Below, one piece after another: positions 16,830-25,756 of a stretch of DNA of 64,000 bases (positions are counted from its first letter, which is position 1; each line of letters opens with the position of its first letter). Made by a program: the position numbers and the translations under genes. The notes under the pieces were generated by a model. It searched no databases and was not told where the DNA came from. It saw only the letters and a list, made by a program, of their open reading frames with translations. Source of the stretch: Tolypothrix sp. NIES-4075 (GTDB taxonomy: Bacteria > Cyanobacteriota > Cyanobacteriia > Cyanobacteriales > Nostocaceae). The stretch is taken from contig NZ_BDUC01000003.1 in the NCBI RefSeq assembly GCF_002218085.1, positions 159,666-223,665 of the forward strand. Reading direction: 5' to 3'.

Positions 16830-18011
16830 ATGCTTACCCGTATTAAAGACTTAGCAATAAAACTAGCGCCTCGTTTAATTGAAATTCGTCGCCATATTCA
16901 CTCTCACCCAGAACTCAGCGGTCAGGAATACCAAACAGCAGCTTTTGTTGCTGGTGTTTTGTCTTCTAGTGGTGTTCATGTGCAAGAGGGTATTGGTAAA
17001 ACTGGTGTGATTGGAGAACTGCAAGGAACTGGTAACGATAATCGTTTATTGGCAATTCGCACTGATATGGACGCTTTGCCAATCCAAGAACGTACTAATT
17101 TGGAATATGCCTCTCGTCAAAAAGGTATAATGCACGCTTGCGGTCATGATGTCCACACTACAGTGGGTTTGGGAACGGCAATGGTATTGTCGCAAGTAGC
17201 AGAGGAGTTGCCTGGTAAAATACGATTTTTATTTCAGCCAGCAGAAGAAATTGCTCAAGGTGCAAACTGGATGGTAGCAGATGGGGCGATGAAAGATGTC
17301 TCGGCTGTATTAAGCGTTCATGTTTTCCCTTCGATACCCGCAGGTTCAATTGGTGTGCGTTATGGGGCGTTGACGGCGGCGGCTGACGATCTAGAGATTA
17401 TTATTATGGGTGAATCTGGACATGGCGCTCGTCCCCATGAGGCAATTGATGCAATCTGGATTGCTTCGCAAGTAATTACTACACTACAACAAGCGATTAG
17501 CCGGACGCAGAATCCGTTGCGTCCTGTAGTGTTGAGTATAGGTAAGATTAATGGTGGTAGAGCGCCGAATATAATTGCAGATCAAGTGCAGTTGTTGGGA
17601 ACCGTGCGATCGCTTCATCCGGAAACTCGTGCTAATCTACCAAAATGGATTGAACAAATCGTCGCTAATGTTTGCAATTCATACGGCGCACGTTATCAAG
17701 TAAATTATCGCCAAGGTGTGCCCAGCGTGCAAAATGATTATGCTTTAACACAGTTATTGCAATCATCTGCTGAAGAAGCATGGACGAGCGATCGCATTCA
17801 AGTATTACCCGAACCCTCTCTAGGTGCTGAAGATTTTTCTGTTTATTTAGAACATGCCCCTGGTTCGATGTTTCGCTTGGGTGTAGGCTACAAAGATAGA
17901 ACTATTAATCACCCATTGCACCATCCCCAATTTGAAGTTGATGAATCTGCCATTATCACCGGAGTTGTAACTATGGCATATAGCGCTTATAAATATTGGA
18001 TGCACGATTAA
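16830..18011 (+). CDS. M20 family amidohydrolase / N-acyl amino acid hydrolase
   Basis: A 393-residue M20D-type metallopeptidase of normal length. Metal and catalytic motifs are clear: RRHIHSHPELSGQE near the start, RTDMDALPIQE, HACGHDVHTTVGLG around residue 105, FQPAEE near 137, SVHVFP near 161, and the C-terminal GAEDFSVY and HHPQFEVDE with the last metal ligand. The dimerisation domain (GESGHGARPHEAIDAI) sits between. The family hydrolyses N-acyl amino acids such as N-acetyl amino acids, hippurate or IAA conjugates; the substrate here is not determinable. Preceded by an STRR-rich stretch at 16660-16790. Confidence 0.9.
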   Translation: MLTRIKDLAIKLAPRLIEIRRHIHSHPELSGQEYQTAAFVAGVLSSSGVHVQEGIGKTGVIGELQGTGNDNRLLAIRTDMDALPIQERTNLEYASRQKGIMHACGHDVHTTVGLGTAMVLSQVAEELPGKIRFLFQPAEEIAQGANWMVADGAMKDVSAVLSVHVFPSIPAGSIGVRYGALTAAADDLEIIIMGESGHGARPHEAIDAIWIASQVITTLQQAISRTQNPLRPVVLSIGKINGGRAPNIIADQVQLLGTVRSLHPETRANLPKWIEQIVANVCNSYGARYQVNYRQGVPSVQNDYALTQLLQSSAEEAWTSDRIQVLPEPSLGAEDFSVYLEHAPGSMFRLGVGYKDRTINHPLHHPQFEVDESAIITGVVTMAYSAYKYWMHD

Positions 18012-18470
18012 AACTTAAATAGTGAATTGGGTTGTTAGAGCAGCTCAATTCATTGTGTTCATATTTTGAAATCACAAATATCCGATAATTCCTACATTTA
18101 TTTGAAAATTAAACGCCATTATATTATCTTTAGTAAATCGCACATATTGTAGAGACGTGGGAGTGTGAAACGTGTCTGCGACAGTTGTGGTTTTTTTATT
18201 AATGTTAATAAGCCCGACATTATATTATATAAAAAACTCCTAACACATAAGTACCAGGAGTTACAAATTAAAACCCACATCTGGAAATTTTTGCAAATTG
18301 CATTTAGTATCAGCACCGAGGAAAGTTAAAAGGAAAAAGAAAGAAGGAGAAAACTTTTACCTTTTATTCTTACTGCCGAGCTAATCTTTTTCAGATAAGT
18401 ATTAGCAATAAAAAGTTTTCTTCCTCGGTTGCTGTAAGAATGGGATTATCCCACTCCTACACTTAAATTT
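18012..18470. other. Convergent intergenic region with nested inverted repeats
   Basis: Between two converging genes. CCGAGGAA (18316-18323) pairs with TTCCTCGG (18421-18428), enclosing GAAAACTTTT (18349-18358) with AAAAGTTTTC (18411-18420) and GCTAAT (18380-18385) with ATTAGC (18401-18406). TGGGATTATCCCA near 18440 is another small hairpin. This could be a bidirectional terminator or a small RNA; I see no gene. Confidence 0.55.
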
Positions 18471-19505
18471 CTACTTAGCCATTTTCTCTGCAACTTTGCT
18501 CTTAGCAGCTTTGAATTCTGTAGACAATTGTTCGCTTTCTTGACTGCTCAAGTTGTTGCGAATTGCAGCAAACATTGTGCTTTCTTCTTGACGAATGTGG
18601 TCGCCAACAGCATCCATCAACTGCTTGATTTTGTCTTTGAATTGAGATGAAGATGGATCGATAGCTTTGATTTCATCTAGCATCTTCTTCATTTCAGCTT
18701 GCTCGTCATACAACTCTTGGGTGTCGTTTTGACCGTAGAAAGGACGTACTCTTGGGTAAACGACTTCTTCTTCGGCTTCAGCGTGAGCTGATAGATCCTT
18801 GTAGATTTGACCGAAGTATTCTTGGATCTTTTGAGGATCGTTGCTTGCTAGCAATTCGGTGAAGAGCGTATTAACCTTGTTGTGATCCAGGCGGATAAGA
18901 TCCTGGATGTTCATATCTTGCTTGTCGCTGTTTTGGGTAACAACACTACCCACAACACCGCTGAATGCTGCCATAGCGTCTTGAACTCGTGACCAAATAC
19001 CTTGGTCTGCCTCTTGTCCGGTGAGCTCGCGGACACCCAAAATTTCGAGAACACCTTTGAGTTGTTCTTGATGAGCGCGGTTCTCGAAGTTAATTGTATT
19101 CAAGGGTCCGATCGCTAGCATCACGTCAGCACCAACTTTTTGAGCAGCTTTGTGAATGGTCAAGCCAGACATTACTTGTTGGTGCTTCAGCAATTCATGC
19201 TGAAATACTTTTTCATACAAGCTCAATTCTGAGCCTTGCATTAATTGACCAATCTTTTCAACCATTTGTTTAATGGTGTCTTTGGGTTCGCCATGTACCC
19301 CATACTGAACGATTACAGTTTCCAAAATGCCCATGTTTTTTTGGTCATCGTTGAGCATGTCTTGGAAACGCTTGCTGATTTCCGAATCATTGGTTTCTTT
19401 CAAAAACAATTGCTCATTTTGAATCAACAATTCTTGTAGTGCTTTCATGTCTGCCAATTTCGTGGCGATCGCAGAGCGCTTGGTATCATCTAAAGTCGCT
19501 ACCAT
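18471..19505 (-). CDS. Hemerythrin-domain protein with N-terminal helical domain
   Basis: A 344-residue all-helical protein. The C-terminal half (about 205-330) is an HHE/hemerythrin domain: LIRLDHNKVN, HAEAEEEVVYP and HIRQEESTMF supply His and Glu ligands for a non-haem diiron site that binds O2 or responds to redox and iron state. The position where the family normally has E-H reads DEQAEMKKML, so one His ligand appears to be Gln. The N-terminal half (1-200) is a second helical domain with a KHQQVMSGLTIHKAAQKV segment, found with hemerythrin domains in cyanobacteria. Start ATG at 19503-19505 is preceded by CAGAGGAAAC on the minus strand. Likely a soluble stress protein. Confidence 0.82.
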   Translation of the reverse strand: MVATLDDTKRSAIATKLADMKALQELLIQNEQLFLKETNDSEISKRFQDMLNDDQKNMGILETVIVQYGVHGEPKDTIKQMVEKIGQLMQGSELSLYEKVFQHELLKHQQVMSGLTIHKAAQKVGADVMLAIGPLNTINFENRAHQEQLKGVLEILGVRELTGQEADQGIWSRVQDAMAAFSGVVGSVVTQNSDKQDMNIQDLIRLDHNKVNTLFTELLASNDPQKIQEYFGQIYKDLSAHAEAEEEVVYPRVRPFYGQNDTQELYDEQAEMKKMLDEIKAIDPSSSQFKDKIKQLMDAVGDHIRQEESTMFAAIRNNLSSQESEQLSTEFKAAKSKVAEKMAK

Positions 19506-19761
19506 TTTTTGTTTCCTCTGAAAAACTCTTTAAATCAGTGTTAACACTACGTTGCCACAAGGTATTGGATGATTTCCTCTTTCTTTTGAGCGATGCCTGC
19601 ATAACTAAGGATAGAAAAAAGCGAATTTTAATACTAATTTTTTCTCCTTCTACTTTTAGATAGATAACTGTCTTCTCTTCACTCCATCGCCAGATAGATA
19701 AAATTTTTTCGCCAATTTTCTAGATTGACTCAAGGATAGTCAAATCGGAGATTAATTAATA

Positions 19762-20496
19762 ATGCCAGACAGTCCTGGACTGGGAGAGCAGGCACTAAAT
19801 AAAGCCGCAGAAATAGGTTTATCTAGCCAATTAGATCAAGTAGAAAATTTAGATGTAGATATCAAAACCGATCCGCTCAAACTAGTTCAGGGACAAGTGG
19901 ATGAAGTCACGATTGAGGGCGAAGGTTTGGTAATGCAAAAAGACCTCCGAATGGAGGAATTAGAAATGCATATGAATAGCGTTGCCATCAATCCTCTAAG
20001 TGTTGCTTTTGGCAAAGTTGAACTGACCCAACCGACTCAAGCCAGTACGCGAGTTGTATTAACTGAAGCTGATATCAATCGCGCTTTCAATTCGGAATAT
20101 GTGCGATCGCAACTCCAAAATCAGAAAATACACGTTAATGGGCAATTGATGACCATTGAACCTCAACATGTAGATTTTCACCTACTAGAAACGGGCAAGG
20201 TGGCATTAAATGCTAAAATATTGTTAAAAGAAAGTCTAAAGCAAGTTGCTTTTACAGCAACACCCAGAATTAGTGCTAACGGGCAAAGTGTTTCTCTCGA
20301 AAATGTCGAATACGGCGACAGTGAGGAAATATCAAAAGAATTAACCAAAGCTTTGGTAGAACAAACCAGCGAAATTTTGAATTTGAGTAACTTCGATTTA
20401 GAAGGAATGAGTCTGCGAGTAAAGCAACTAAAAGTAGAACCAGGTAAATTAACGCTGCAAGCTGAAGCTTACGTTGAGCAAATTCCCTCCGGTTAA
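19762..20496 (+). CDS. DUF2993 (LmeA-like) family protein
   Basis: A 244-residue protein with the DUF2993 pattern: LGEQALNKAAEIGLSSQLDQ at the start, a beta-rich core with DPLKLVQGQVDEVTIEG and VLTEADINRAFNS, and a C-terminal SLRVKQLKVEPGKLTLQAEA strand. The family includes mycobacterial LmeA and is thought to bind lipids or phosphatidylinositol; the role in cyanobacteria is unknown. No signal peptide is visible. The next gene begins 23 bp downstream, so the two probably form an operon. Confidence 0.82.
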   Translation: MPDSPGLGEQALNKAAEIGLSSQLDQVENLDVDIKTDPLKLVQGQVDEVTIEGEGLVMQKDLRMEELEMHMNSVAINPLSVAFGKVELTQPTQASTRVVLTEADINRAFNSEYVRSQLQNQKIHVNGQLMTIEPQHVDFHLLETGKVALNAKILLKESLKQVAFTATPRISANGQSVSLENVEYGDSEEISKELTKALVEQTSEILNLSNFDLEGMSLRVKQLKVEPGKLTLQAEAYVEQIPSG

Positions 20497-20519
20497 AAAC
20501 TAATAAATTCAGGATAATA

Positions 20520-21071
20520 ATGGAAACTACAGATACAAACCAAACAACTTCTACACCTTTCCCCAATATTCCCCCACTTATTGAAAGTGACGACAGAGAG
20601 TATATGGATACTGGTGTACCCAGCACAGTAGCGATCGCCGGACATCCTTTACACCCTTTGAGTGTCATCTTCCCGATCGCCTTTTTAGCTTTAGCCTTGG
20701 GAACCGATTTTGGCTATTGGTTAACTCGCGATTTTTTCTGGGCTAGAGCTTCAATATGGCTAATCGGACTCGGATTAGGTGCAGGTTTGTTAGCAGCTGC
20801 GATCGGTATGAGCGACTTTTTAAGAATTGAACGAGTCCGCAAGCGCAGCGCGGGTTGGGTACACATGATTCTTAACGTTGCGATTCTAGTTTTATCACTC
20901 GTCAACTTCCTTTTGCGTTGGGGCAATGCTGACGCGAGAATTTTACCTTGGGGATTGTTACTATCCCTCGTTGTCGGTACGCTGACTAGTGCTTCTGGCT
21001 GGTTTGGTGCTGAACTTTCATATCGCCACAAAATCGGTGTTGTCGGCGCTGGTAGTAGAAGATACCCTTAA
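20520..21071 (+). CDS. DUF2231 membrane protein
   Basis: A 183-residue integral membrane protein with the DUF2231 signature GHPLHPLSVIFPIAF (about residues 42-56) followed by four predicted transmembrane helices: about 47-65, 78-98, 114-133 and 142-160. The His residues in the motif could bind a cofactor or metal (inference). The function of DUF2231 is not established. It follows the DUF2993 gene by 23 bp and is followed by a terminator hairpin. Confidence 0.85.
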   Translation: METTDTNQTTSTPFPNIPPLIESDDREYMDTGVPSTVAIAGHPLHPLSVIFPIAFLALALGTDFGYWLTRDFFWARASIWLIGLGLGAGLLAAAIGMSDFLRIERVRKRSAGWVHMILNVAILVLSLVNFLLRWGNADARILPWGLLLSLVVGTLTSASGWFGAELSYRHKIGVVGAGSRRYP

Positions 21072-21134
21072 CAAATAGGTGTTGGATATTCGCGGGGTGA
21101 TTTGACAAACAACGTCGATAAATTTGACATGTAG

Positions 21135-21155
21135 AGACGTTCCTAAGGAACGTCT
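21135..21155 (+). terminator. Terminator hairpin after the DUF2231 gene
   Basis: AGACGTTCC pairs perfectly with GGAACGTCT over a TAA loop and is followed by TTATAATT. Confidence 0.65.
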
Positions 21156-21340
21156 TTATAATTCATACCGTCAATCAATCTCTCTAGGGAAATGTTCAAC
21201 TTCCTTGCTGGCAAAATCCCTATTTGCGTCTTCTGCTATTTCCTGAGACTGCGAGAGTGCTGATTGTCATAAGCATCTTACTTGTAAATGGCATCTTCGT
21301 TCCTTTGGCTGAAGAGTGAAGTTGATTTGAACTAGAGGAA

Positions 21341-22135
21341 ATGATGACAAAAACAGAGGATTCAAATAACGAAGTGAATTTGGTATCTGAGTTTGCAGAG
21401 AAAATTGCTGTCGTTACCGGAGCGGCGACCGGACTAGGAGAAGCGATCGCAGTCAAGCTGTATCAAATGGGAGCGACGGTTGTTATCGCCGACATTGATG
21501 TGGATGGCGCACGTACTGTTGCAGAGCGTTTGGATGCTTCAGGCAATCGGGCGCACGTTATCGAAACCGATGTCCGCAATCACCGGGCGGTCGAAGCGAT
21601 GGTGAACGAAACGGTAAATCGCTTCGGCGGACTGCATCTAGCTGTTAATAATGCCGGAATTACTGGTCCGCATGAAGTTGCCACTGCGGATTATGAGATT
21701 GATTGGTGGAACGATGTAATTGCCACGGATCTGAGCGGTGTATTCTTCAGCTTAAAGTACGAAATCCCGATTATCATCCGCAGCGGTGGCGGCGCAATCG
21801 TGAATATGTCATCGGCAAATGGTGCGGTTGGAGTTGCGGGAATCAGTCCATATACCGCCGCGAAACACGGAATTATCGGGCTGACGCGGGCGGCTGCGCT
21901 GGAGTATGCAGACAAAGGTGTGCGAATCAACGCAATCGGTCCTGGCTATGTAGATACACCGAATATGCACAAGTTACCGGAGGAAGCGCGATCGCAGATG
22001 GCAGCTTCGCATCCGATGGGTCGCCTTGCACGAACCGAAGAAGTCGCGGATGTGGTGGCGTTTTTGCTGTCGAACAAAGCGTCTTTCGTCACTGGCAGCT
22101 TCTACTTGATGGACGGAGGCTACACCGCGAGGTGA
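21341..22135 (+). CDS. SDR family oxidoreductase
   Basis: A 264-residue classical SDR: TGAATGLG cofactor loop near residues 26-33, DIDVDGA after the second strand (Asp favours NAD), NNAGITG, SSANGAVG with the catalytic Ser, YTAAKHG active site and the C-terminal GSFYLMDGGYTA motif of FabG-like enzymes. Two adjacent ATG codons (21341, 21344) follow AGAGGAA, and either may be used. The coding DNA is visibly more GC-rich than its neighbours, yet contains HIP1 sites, so it may be an older acquisition (inference). Substrate unknown. Confidence 0.87.
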   Translation: MMTKTEDSNNEVNLVSEFAEKIAVVTGAATGLGEAIAVKLYQMGATVVIADIDVDGARTVAERLDASGNRAHVIETDVRNHRAVEAMVNETVNRFGGLHLAVNNAGITGPHEVATADYEIDWWNDVIATDLSGVFFSLKYEIPIIIRSGGGAIVNMSSANGAVGVAGISPYTAAKHGIIGLTRAAALEYADKGVRINAIGPGYVDTPNMHKLPEEARSQMAASHPMGRLARTEEVADVVAFLLSNKASFVTGSFYLMDGGYTAR

Positions 22136-22247
22136 ATGTTAAGGAAATGTCCTGATAGTGTTTGCCGGCGCGACGACAAAACAGGAAAACATGAATTATT
22201 ATTGATGCGATCGCCGATTTGTCAAGATTAATTTGGACTTTATTGAG

Positions 22248-22670
22248 ATGAGACGCTCTTATCGACAATATGCGTTTGCCCCGATCATCCTTTCTTTGCT
22301 CATCGTTGTACCGATGGGCTTTTTATTTAAGTACTACACGGGTCTTGCTCATAAATGGTTTAATGATTACGGAGCCGCTGTATTGTATGAAATATTTTGG
22401 TGCTTGTTCGCCTTTTTGTTCGCGAGAAGTCGCCGATTTATACAACAAATTCCTCTATGGGTTTTTGTTATTACCTGTATACTAGAATTTTTACAACTTT
22501 GGCATCCCCCTTTCTTGACAGAAATTCGCGCCACTTTAATAGGTAAATGGTTACTTGGGACTACCTTTGCTTGGTGGGATTTTCCTCATTATTTGTTAGG
22601 TTGTGTTTTAGGTTGGTTGTGGCTACGACAATTACAGAAAATAGGCAATGCACAAAAAAGTCAAAGTTAA
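22248..22670 (+). CDS. DUF2809 family membrane protein
   Basis: The 140-residue product from the ATG at 22248 (an upstream TTG at 22233 would add five residues) has four hydrophobic segments, FAPIILSLLIVVPMGFLF first, and the DUF2809 motifs DYGAAVLYEIFW and ILEFLQLWHPP followed by FPHYLLGCVLGW. The family is a small four-helix membrane protein without known function. Its last 23 bp overlap the next gene, suggesting translational coupling. Confidence 0.82.
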   Translation: MRRSYRQYAFAPIILSLLIVVPMGFLFKYYTGLAHKWFNDYGAAVLYEIFWCLFAFLFARSRRFIQQIPLWVFVITCILEFLQLWHPPFLTEIRATLIGKWLLGTTFAWWDFPHYLLGCVLGWLWLRQLQKIGNAQKSQS

Positions 22671-22875
22671 ACCTAATTCCAAACAGCAAAAAATTGAAGA
22701 ACAACCTGATGGCAGTCTTACTGTACATTTAAAATCACCGCCTGTTGATGGTAAGGCGAATGAAGAGTTAATTAAACTGTTATCAGACAAGTTTGATGTC
22801 CCGAAATCTTATATCAGAATTAAGTCGGGTTTATCCTCAGGGCAAAAGTTAGTTGAGATTGATAAAGAAGATTAA
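22648..22875 (+). CDS. DUF167 (YggU) family protein
   Basis: A 75-residue protein matching DUF167: VKVKPNSKQQKI at the start, LTVHLKSPPVDGKANEELI in the middle and IRIKSGLSSGQKLVEI at the end. YggU structures have a small alpha/beta fold; the function is unknown. The ATG lies inside the end of the DUF2809 gene in another frame (23-bp overlap), an operon sign. Confidence 0.88.
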   Translation: MHKKVKVKPNSKQQKIEEQPDGSLTVHLKSPPVDGKANEELIKLLSDKFDVPKSYIRIKSGLSSGQKLVEIDKED

Positions 22876-22920
22876 CATTTGTGGTTTTCTAGATAATCTA
22901 TGTGCTTTGATTAAGACATA

Positions 22921-23057
22921 TCTCGTTACCAGGCTGAACCTGGTAACACACTTTTATCTGGTTACTGGGCTGCTGCCTAGTAACGATGAATGCGAGGTGT
23001 AATTGAGGCAGCAACCCGATATAAATCATTCCCTGGCTCTGCCAGGGAACGAGAGAT
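22921..23057. repeat. Palindromic CGTTACCAGG-type dispersed repeats
   Basis: GTTACCAGG (22925-22933) pairs with CCTGGTAAC (22939-22947). A second unit (TTCCCTGGCTCTGCCAGGGAACG) lies near 23029-23051. The same type occurs at 46969-46996 after ndhH. Such units can end transcripts of the converging genes here. Confidence 0.75.
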
Positions 23058-23062
23058 AATGA

Positions 23063-23677
23063 TTATAATTCTTGAGTAATGCTGATGTATCGAGATTCGG
23101 CTTTGACTCGTTCTATCCAAGCTTTGATATGGGGAAATCTTGACAAATCAAACCCACCTTCATGAGCTACATGAGTGTATGCAAATAAACAGATATCAGC
23201 AATGGTATAACGCTCGGCAACAAAGAAAGTGTGAGACTTTAAATGTTCTTCCATCAAGCTAAGTGCCGCGTATCCACCTTTATGTTTTTCTTCTAAGGCA
23301 TCTTTATATTGTTCAGCTTTACCTAAAACAGAAATCCAGTATCTGGGGGTAGCGATAAAAGGTTCATGACTGTACTGTTCAAAAAATAGCCATTGCAGTA
23401 CTTGCGCTCGCAAGAAGCGATCGTAAGGTAAAAACTCTGTTCCTTCGCTCAGGTAAACCATGATGGCATTTGACTCTGACAAATATTTCCCTGGTTCAAT
23501 TTCCAAAACTGGAATCTTGCCGTTTGGATTTTTACTTAAAAATTCTGGCGATCGCGTCTCACCTTTAGTGATGTTAACCTCTACTCTCTCAAAGGGAATG
23601 CCAAGTTGTGTCAATAAAAGACGTATCTTATAGCCATTACCAGAAGGTAAAAAATCGTACAACTGGAGTGGTTCCAT
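23063..23677 (-). CDS. Glutathione S-transferase family protein
   Basis: A 204-residue GST with a thioredoxin-like N-terminal domain (LYDFLPSGNGYKIRLLLTQL, then NPNGKIPVLEIEPG with the cis-Pro, and SESNAIMVYLSEG that binds the glutathione gamma-Glu) and an all-helical C-terminal domain with ERYTIADICLFAYTH, the N-capping box. S12 is the likely catalytic residue. It conjugates or reduces small electrophiles with glutathione in the cytoplasm; substrate unknown. Confidence 0.88.
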   Translation of the reverse strand: MEPLQLYDFLPSGNGYKIRLLLTQLGIPFERVEVNITKGETRSPEFLSKNPNGKIPVLEIEPGKYLSESNAIMVYLSEGTEFLPYDRFLRAQVLQWLFFEQYSHEPFIATPRYWISVLGKAEQYKDALEEKHKGGYAALSLMEEHLKSHTFFVAERYTIADICLFAYTHVAHEGGFDLSRFPHIKAWIERVKAESRYISITQEL

Positions 23678-23885
23678 ATCTTAAAATATTGTAGGGAGGA
23701 TATAGAGAATTCAGAGATTGGAAGAGAATATCTTATCAAATTCTTTCAAAAAAAACAGGGCAAAATTTGAATAATATTTGCTTTTTATGTAGTAAATAGA
23801 ATTCTCTGAAAAAACAAAAAACCAAAGTATTATTTGTCTATGGTATTTAGTTGTTAAATTTTAATCAGCGGTTGAAAATAAAAGT

Positions 23886-24584
23886 ATGTGTGGAAGATTT
23901 ACTTTAAAGCAGCCGGCAGAAGCAATTGCCGCTGTGCTGGCTTCTGCCTCGGCAAATAACCAAACTTTTGAGGTAGAAAAACTGCCAGAATTGTCAGCGC
24001 AATATAACATTGCACCTACGCAAATGGTGGCAACAGTGTTACACAACTGTGAAAGCGACAAGCGAGAATTTCACTTCTTACGTTGGGGGTTAATTCCTTC
24101 ATGGGCAAAAGACATCAGCATGGGGGCAAAGCTGATCAACGCTAGGGCAGAAACTGTCGCAGAAAAACCCGCTTTTCGTTCAGCTTTCAAACGCCGGCGT
24201 TGTTTGGTCTTGGCAGATGGCTTTTATGAATGGCAGCGTATAAACGGTAAAAAGCAGCCTTTTTACTTTCGTCTGCAAGATGGACAACCTTTTTGCTTTG
24301 CTGGGTTGTGGGAGCAGTGGGAATCTCCAGAAAAAGAGAAAATAACCTCGTGTACAATTTTGACTACCGTTGCTAACGAAGTATTAAAACCAATCCACGA
24401 CCGAATGCCTGTAGTTCTCGATAAGAAATATTACGATTTGTGGTTAGATCCACAAGTGCAAAAGCCGGAAGCATTACAAGAAGCATTGCATCCCTATCCA
24501 GCTAGCGCTATGACTGCTTATCCAGTCAGCACTTTGGTGAACAACCCCAAATACAATAATGCAGATTGTATAAATTCAGTCTAA
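23886..24584 (+). CDS. SRAP domain protein (HMCES/YedK type)
   Basis: A 232-residue SRAP protein. The second codon is Cys (MCGRF), which after Met removal becomes the N-terminal nucleophile that forms a thiazolidine crosslink with abasic sites in single-stranded DNA. YNIAPTQ (about 39-45), LRWGLIPSWAK, INARAETV, ADGFYEWQ and IHDRMPVVL are the other conserved motifs, the last with the active-site His. It protects abasic sites at replication forks. It is transcribed alone. Confidence 0.93.
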   Translation: MCGRFTLKQPAEAIAAVLASASANNQTFEVEKLPELSAQYNIAPTQMVATVLHNCESDKREFHFLRWGLIPSWAKDISMGAKLINARAETVAEKPAFRSAFKRRRCLVLADGFYEWQRINGKKQPFYFRLQDGQPFCFAGLWEQWESPEKEKITSCTILTTVANEVLKPIHDRMPVVLDKKYYDLWLDPQVQKPEALQEALHPYPASAMTAYPVSTLVNNPKYNNADCINSV

Positions 24585-24675
24585 AGAAGAATTGCCTCGG
24601 CAATCAGTTAAATTAACTAATGAGGCATAGAAGCCATTTTGAGTCATTAGCTGCAACCAAAGCGTTCATTACTAT

Positions 24676-25197
24676 ATGCCAAGAACCCAGAAGAACGATA
24701 ATTTTATTGACAAGTCCTTTACGGTGATGGCAGATATCATCTTAAAGATGCTGCCAACCAACAAAAAAGCTAAAGAAGCTTTTGTCTATTACCGAGATGG
24801 AATGTCAGCGCAGGCAGATGGGGAATATGCCGAAGCCTTGGATTACTATACTGAAGCCCTAACATTAGAGGAAGATTCCTACGATCGCAGTTATATCCTC
24901 TACAATATGGGGCTAATTTACGCCAGTAACGGCGACCATGACAAGGCTTTGGAGTTGTATCATGAAGCAATTGAGTTAAACCCACGTTTACCCCAAGCTT
25001 TGAACAATATCGCCGTGATTTACCATTTTAAAGGCGAAAAAGCCAAAGAAGCTGGCGATCACGACGGTGGTGAAGCACTGTTCGATCAAGCCAGTGATTA
25101 TTGGATTAGAGCGATTCGTTTGGCTCCCAATAACTACATTGAAGCTCAAAACTGGCTGAAAACCACCGGGCGATCGCAAATCGACGTATTCTTCTAA
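24676..25197 (+). CDS. ycf3: Photosystem I assembly protein Ycf3
   Basis: A 173-residue protein with the full Ycf3 sequence pattern: MPRTQKNDNFIDKSFTVMAD, three TPRs (EAFVYYRDGMSAQADGEYAE, SYILYNMGLIYASNGDHDKA and QALNNIAVIYHFKGEKA) and the C-terminal WIRAIRLAPNNYIEAQNWLK. It acts at the thylakoid membrane as a chaperone for PsaA/PsaB assembly. Length matches orthologues. A long palindrome downstream separates it from gatC. Confidence 0.97.
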   Translation: MPRTQKNDNFIDKSFTVMADIILKMLPTNKKAKEAFVYYRDGMSAQADGEYAEALDYYTEALTLEEDSYDRSYILYNMGLIYASNGDHDKALELYHEAIELNPRLPQALNNIAVIYHFKGEKAKEAGDHDGGEALFDQASDYWIRAIRLAPNNYIEAQNWLKTTGRSQIDVFF

Positions 25198-25230
25198 AAG
25201 TTAAGAGTTATCAGTTATAACTCACTTTTG

Positions 25231-25256
25231 TAGAGACGCGAAATTTCGCGTCTCTA
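25231..25256. terminator. 26-bp perfect palindrome between ycf3 and gatC
   Basis: The sequence from TAGAGACGCGAAA to its mirror TTTCGCGTCTCTA is fully self-complementary. It is 34 bp after ycf3 and fits a dispersed AGAGACG-type repeat acting as terminator. Confidence 0.65.
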
Positions 25257-25288
25257 CTCCTCATTCATAACTTTTAACTAAAAAACAT

Positions 25289-25579
25289 ATGATTGACCGT
25301 GAGCAAGTTCGTAAAGTAGCTCTTCTGGCTCGTTTAGAGTTGACACCTGAAGAAGAAGAGCAATTCACCACTCAGTTGGGAAATATTCTGGATTATGTTC
25401 AACAGCTAGATGAACTCGATGTCAGCAATGTTGCACCAACAACACGCGCTATTGATGTCAGCAACGTCACACGAGAAGATGAATTGCAACCCTATTCTGA
25501 TAGAGAAGCTATTCTCAACAGTGCCCCAGAACAGGAAGGCGAATTTTTCAAAGTGCCAAAAATTATGAATGTTGAATAG
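25289..25579 (+). CDS. gatC: Asp-tRNA(Asn)/Glu-tRNA(Gln) amidotransferase subunit C
   Basis: A 96-residue GatC: IDREQVRKVALLARLELTPE, then the FTTQLGNILDYVQQLDELD helix and the extended TREDELQPYSDREAILNSAP tail that wraps around GatA. It stabilises the GatCAB complex that converts Glu-tRNA(Gln) to Gln-tRNA(Gln). gatA and gatB are not in this window. Confidence 0.95.
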   Translation: MIDREQVRKVALLARLELTPEEEEQFTTQLGNILDYVQQLDELDVSNVAPTTRAIDVSNVTREDELQPYSDREAILNSAPEQEGEFFKVPKIMNVE

Positions 25580-25756
25580 TTGTTAGTTGAGAGTTGAGAG
25601 TTGATAGGTATTTGTAGGGTGTATTAGACGGAACGTCTAACGCACCAAAACATAATCGATGGTGCGATCTTCCTACGGCATAACACAAAGGCAATAAAGC
25701 GGGAGGAACATCCACACCGCTTTTTGCCTCCCCCACTGGCTATAACTACGCTCCCA

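Noticed and set aside
21341..22135. SDR gene as a recent foreign gene because of higher GC.
   Set aside because: It contains HIP1 sites, and SDR genes vary in composition, so the signal is too weak to report as a finding.
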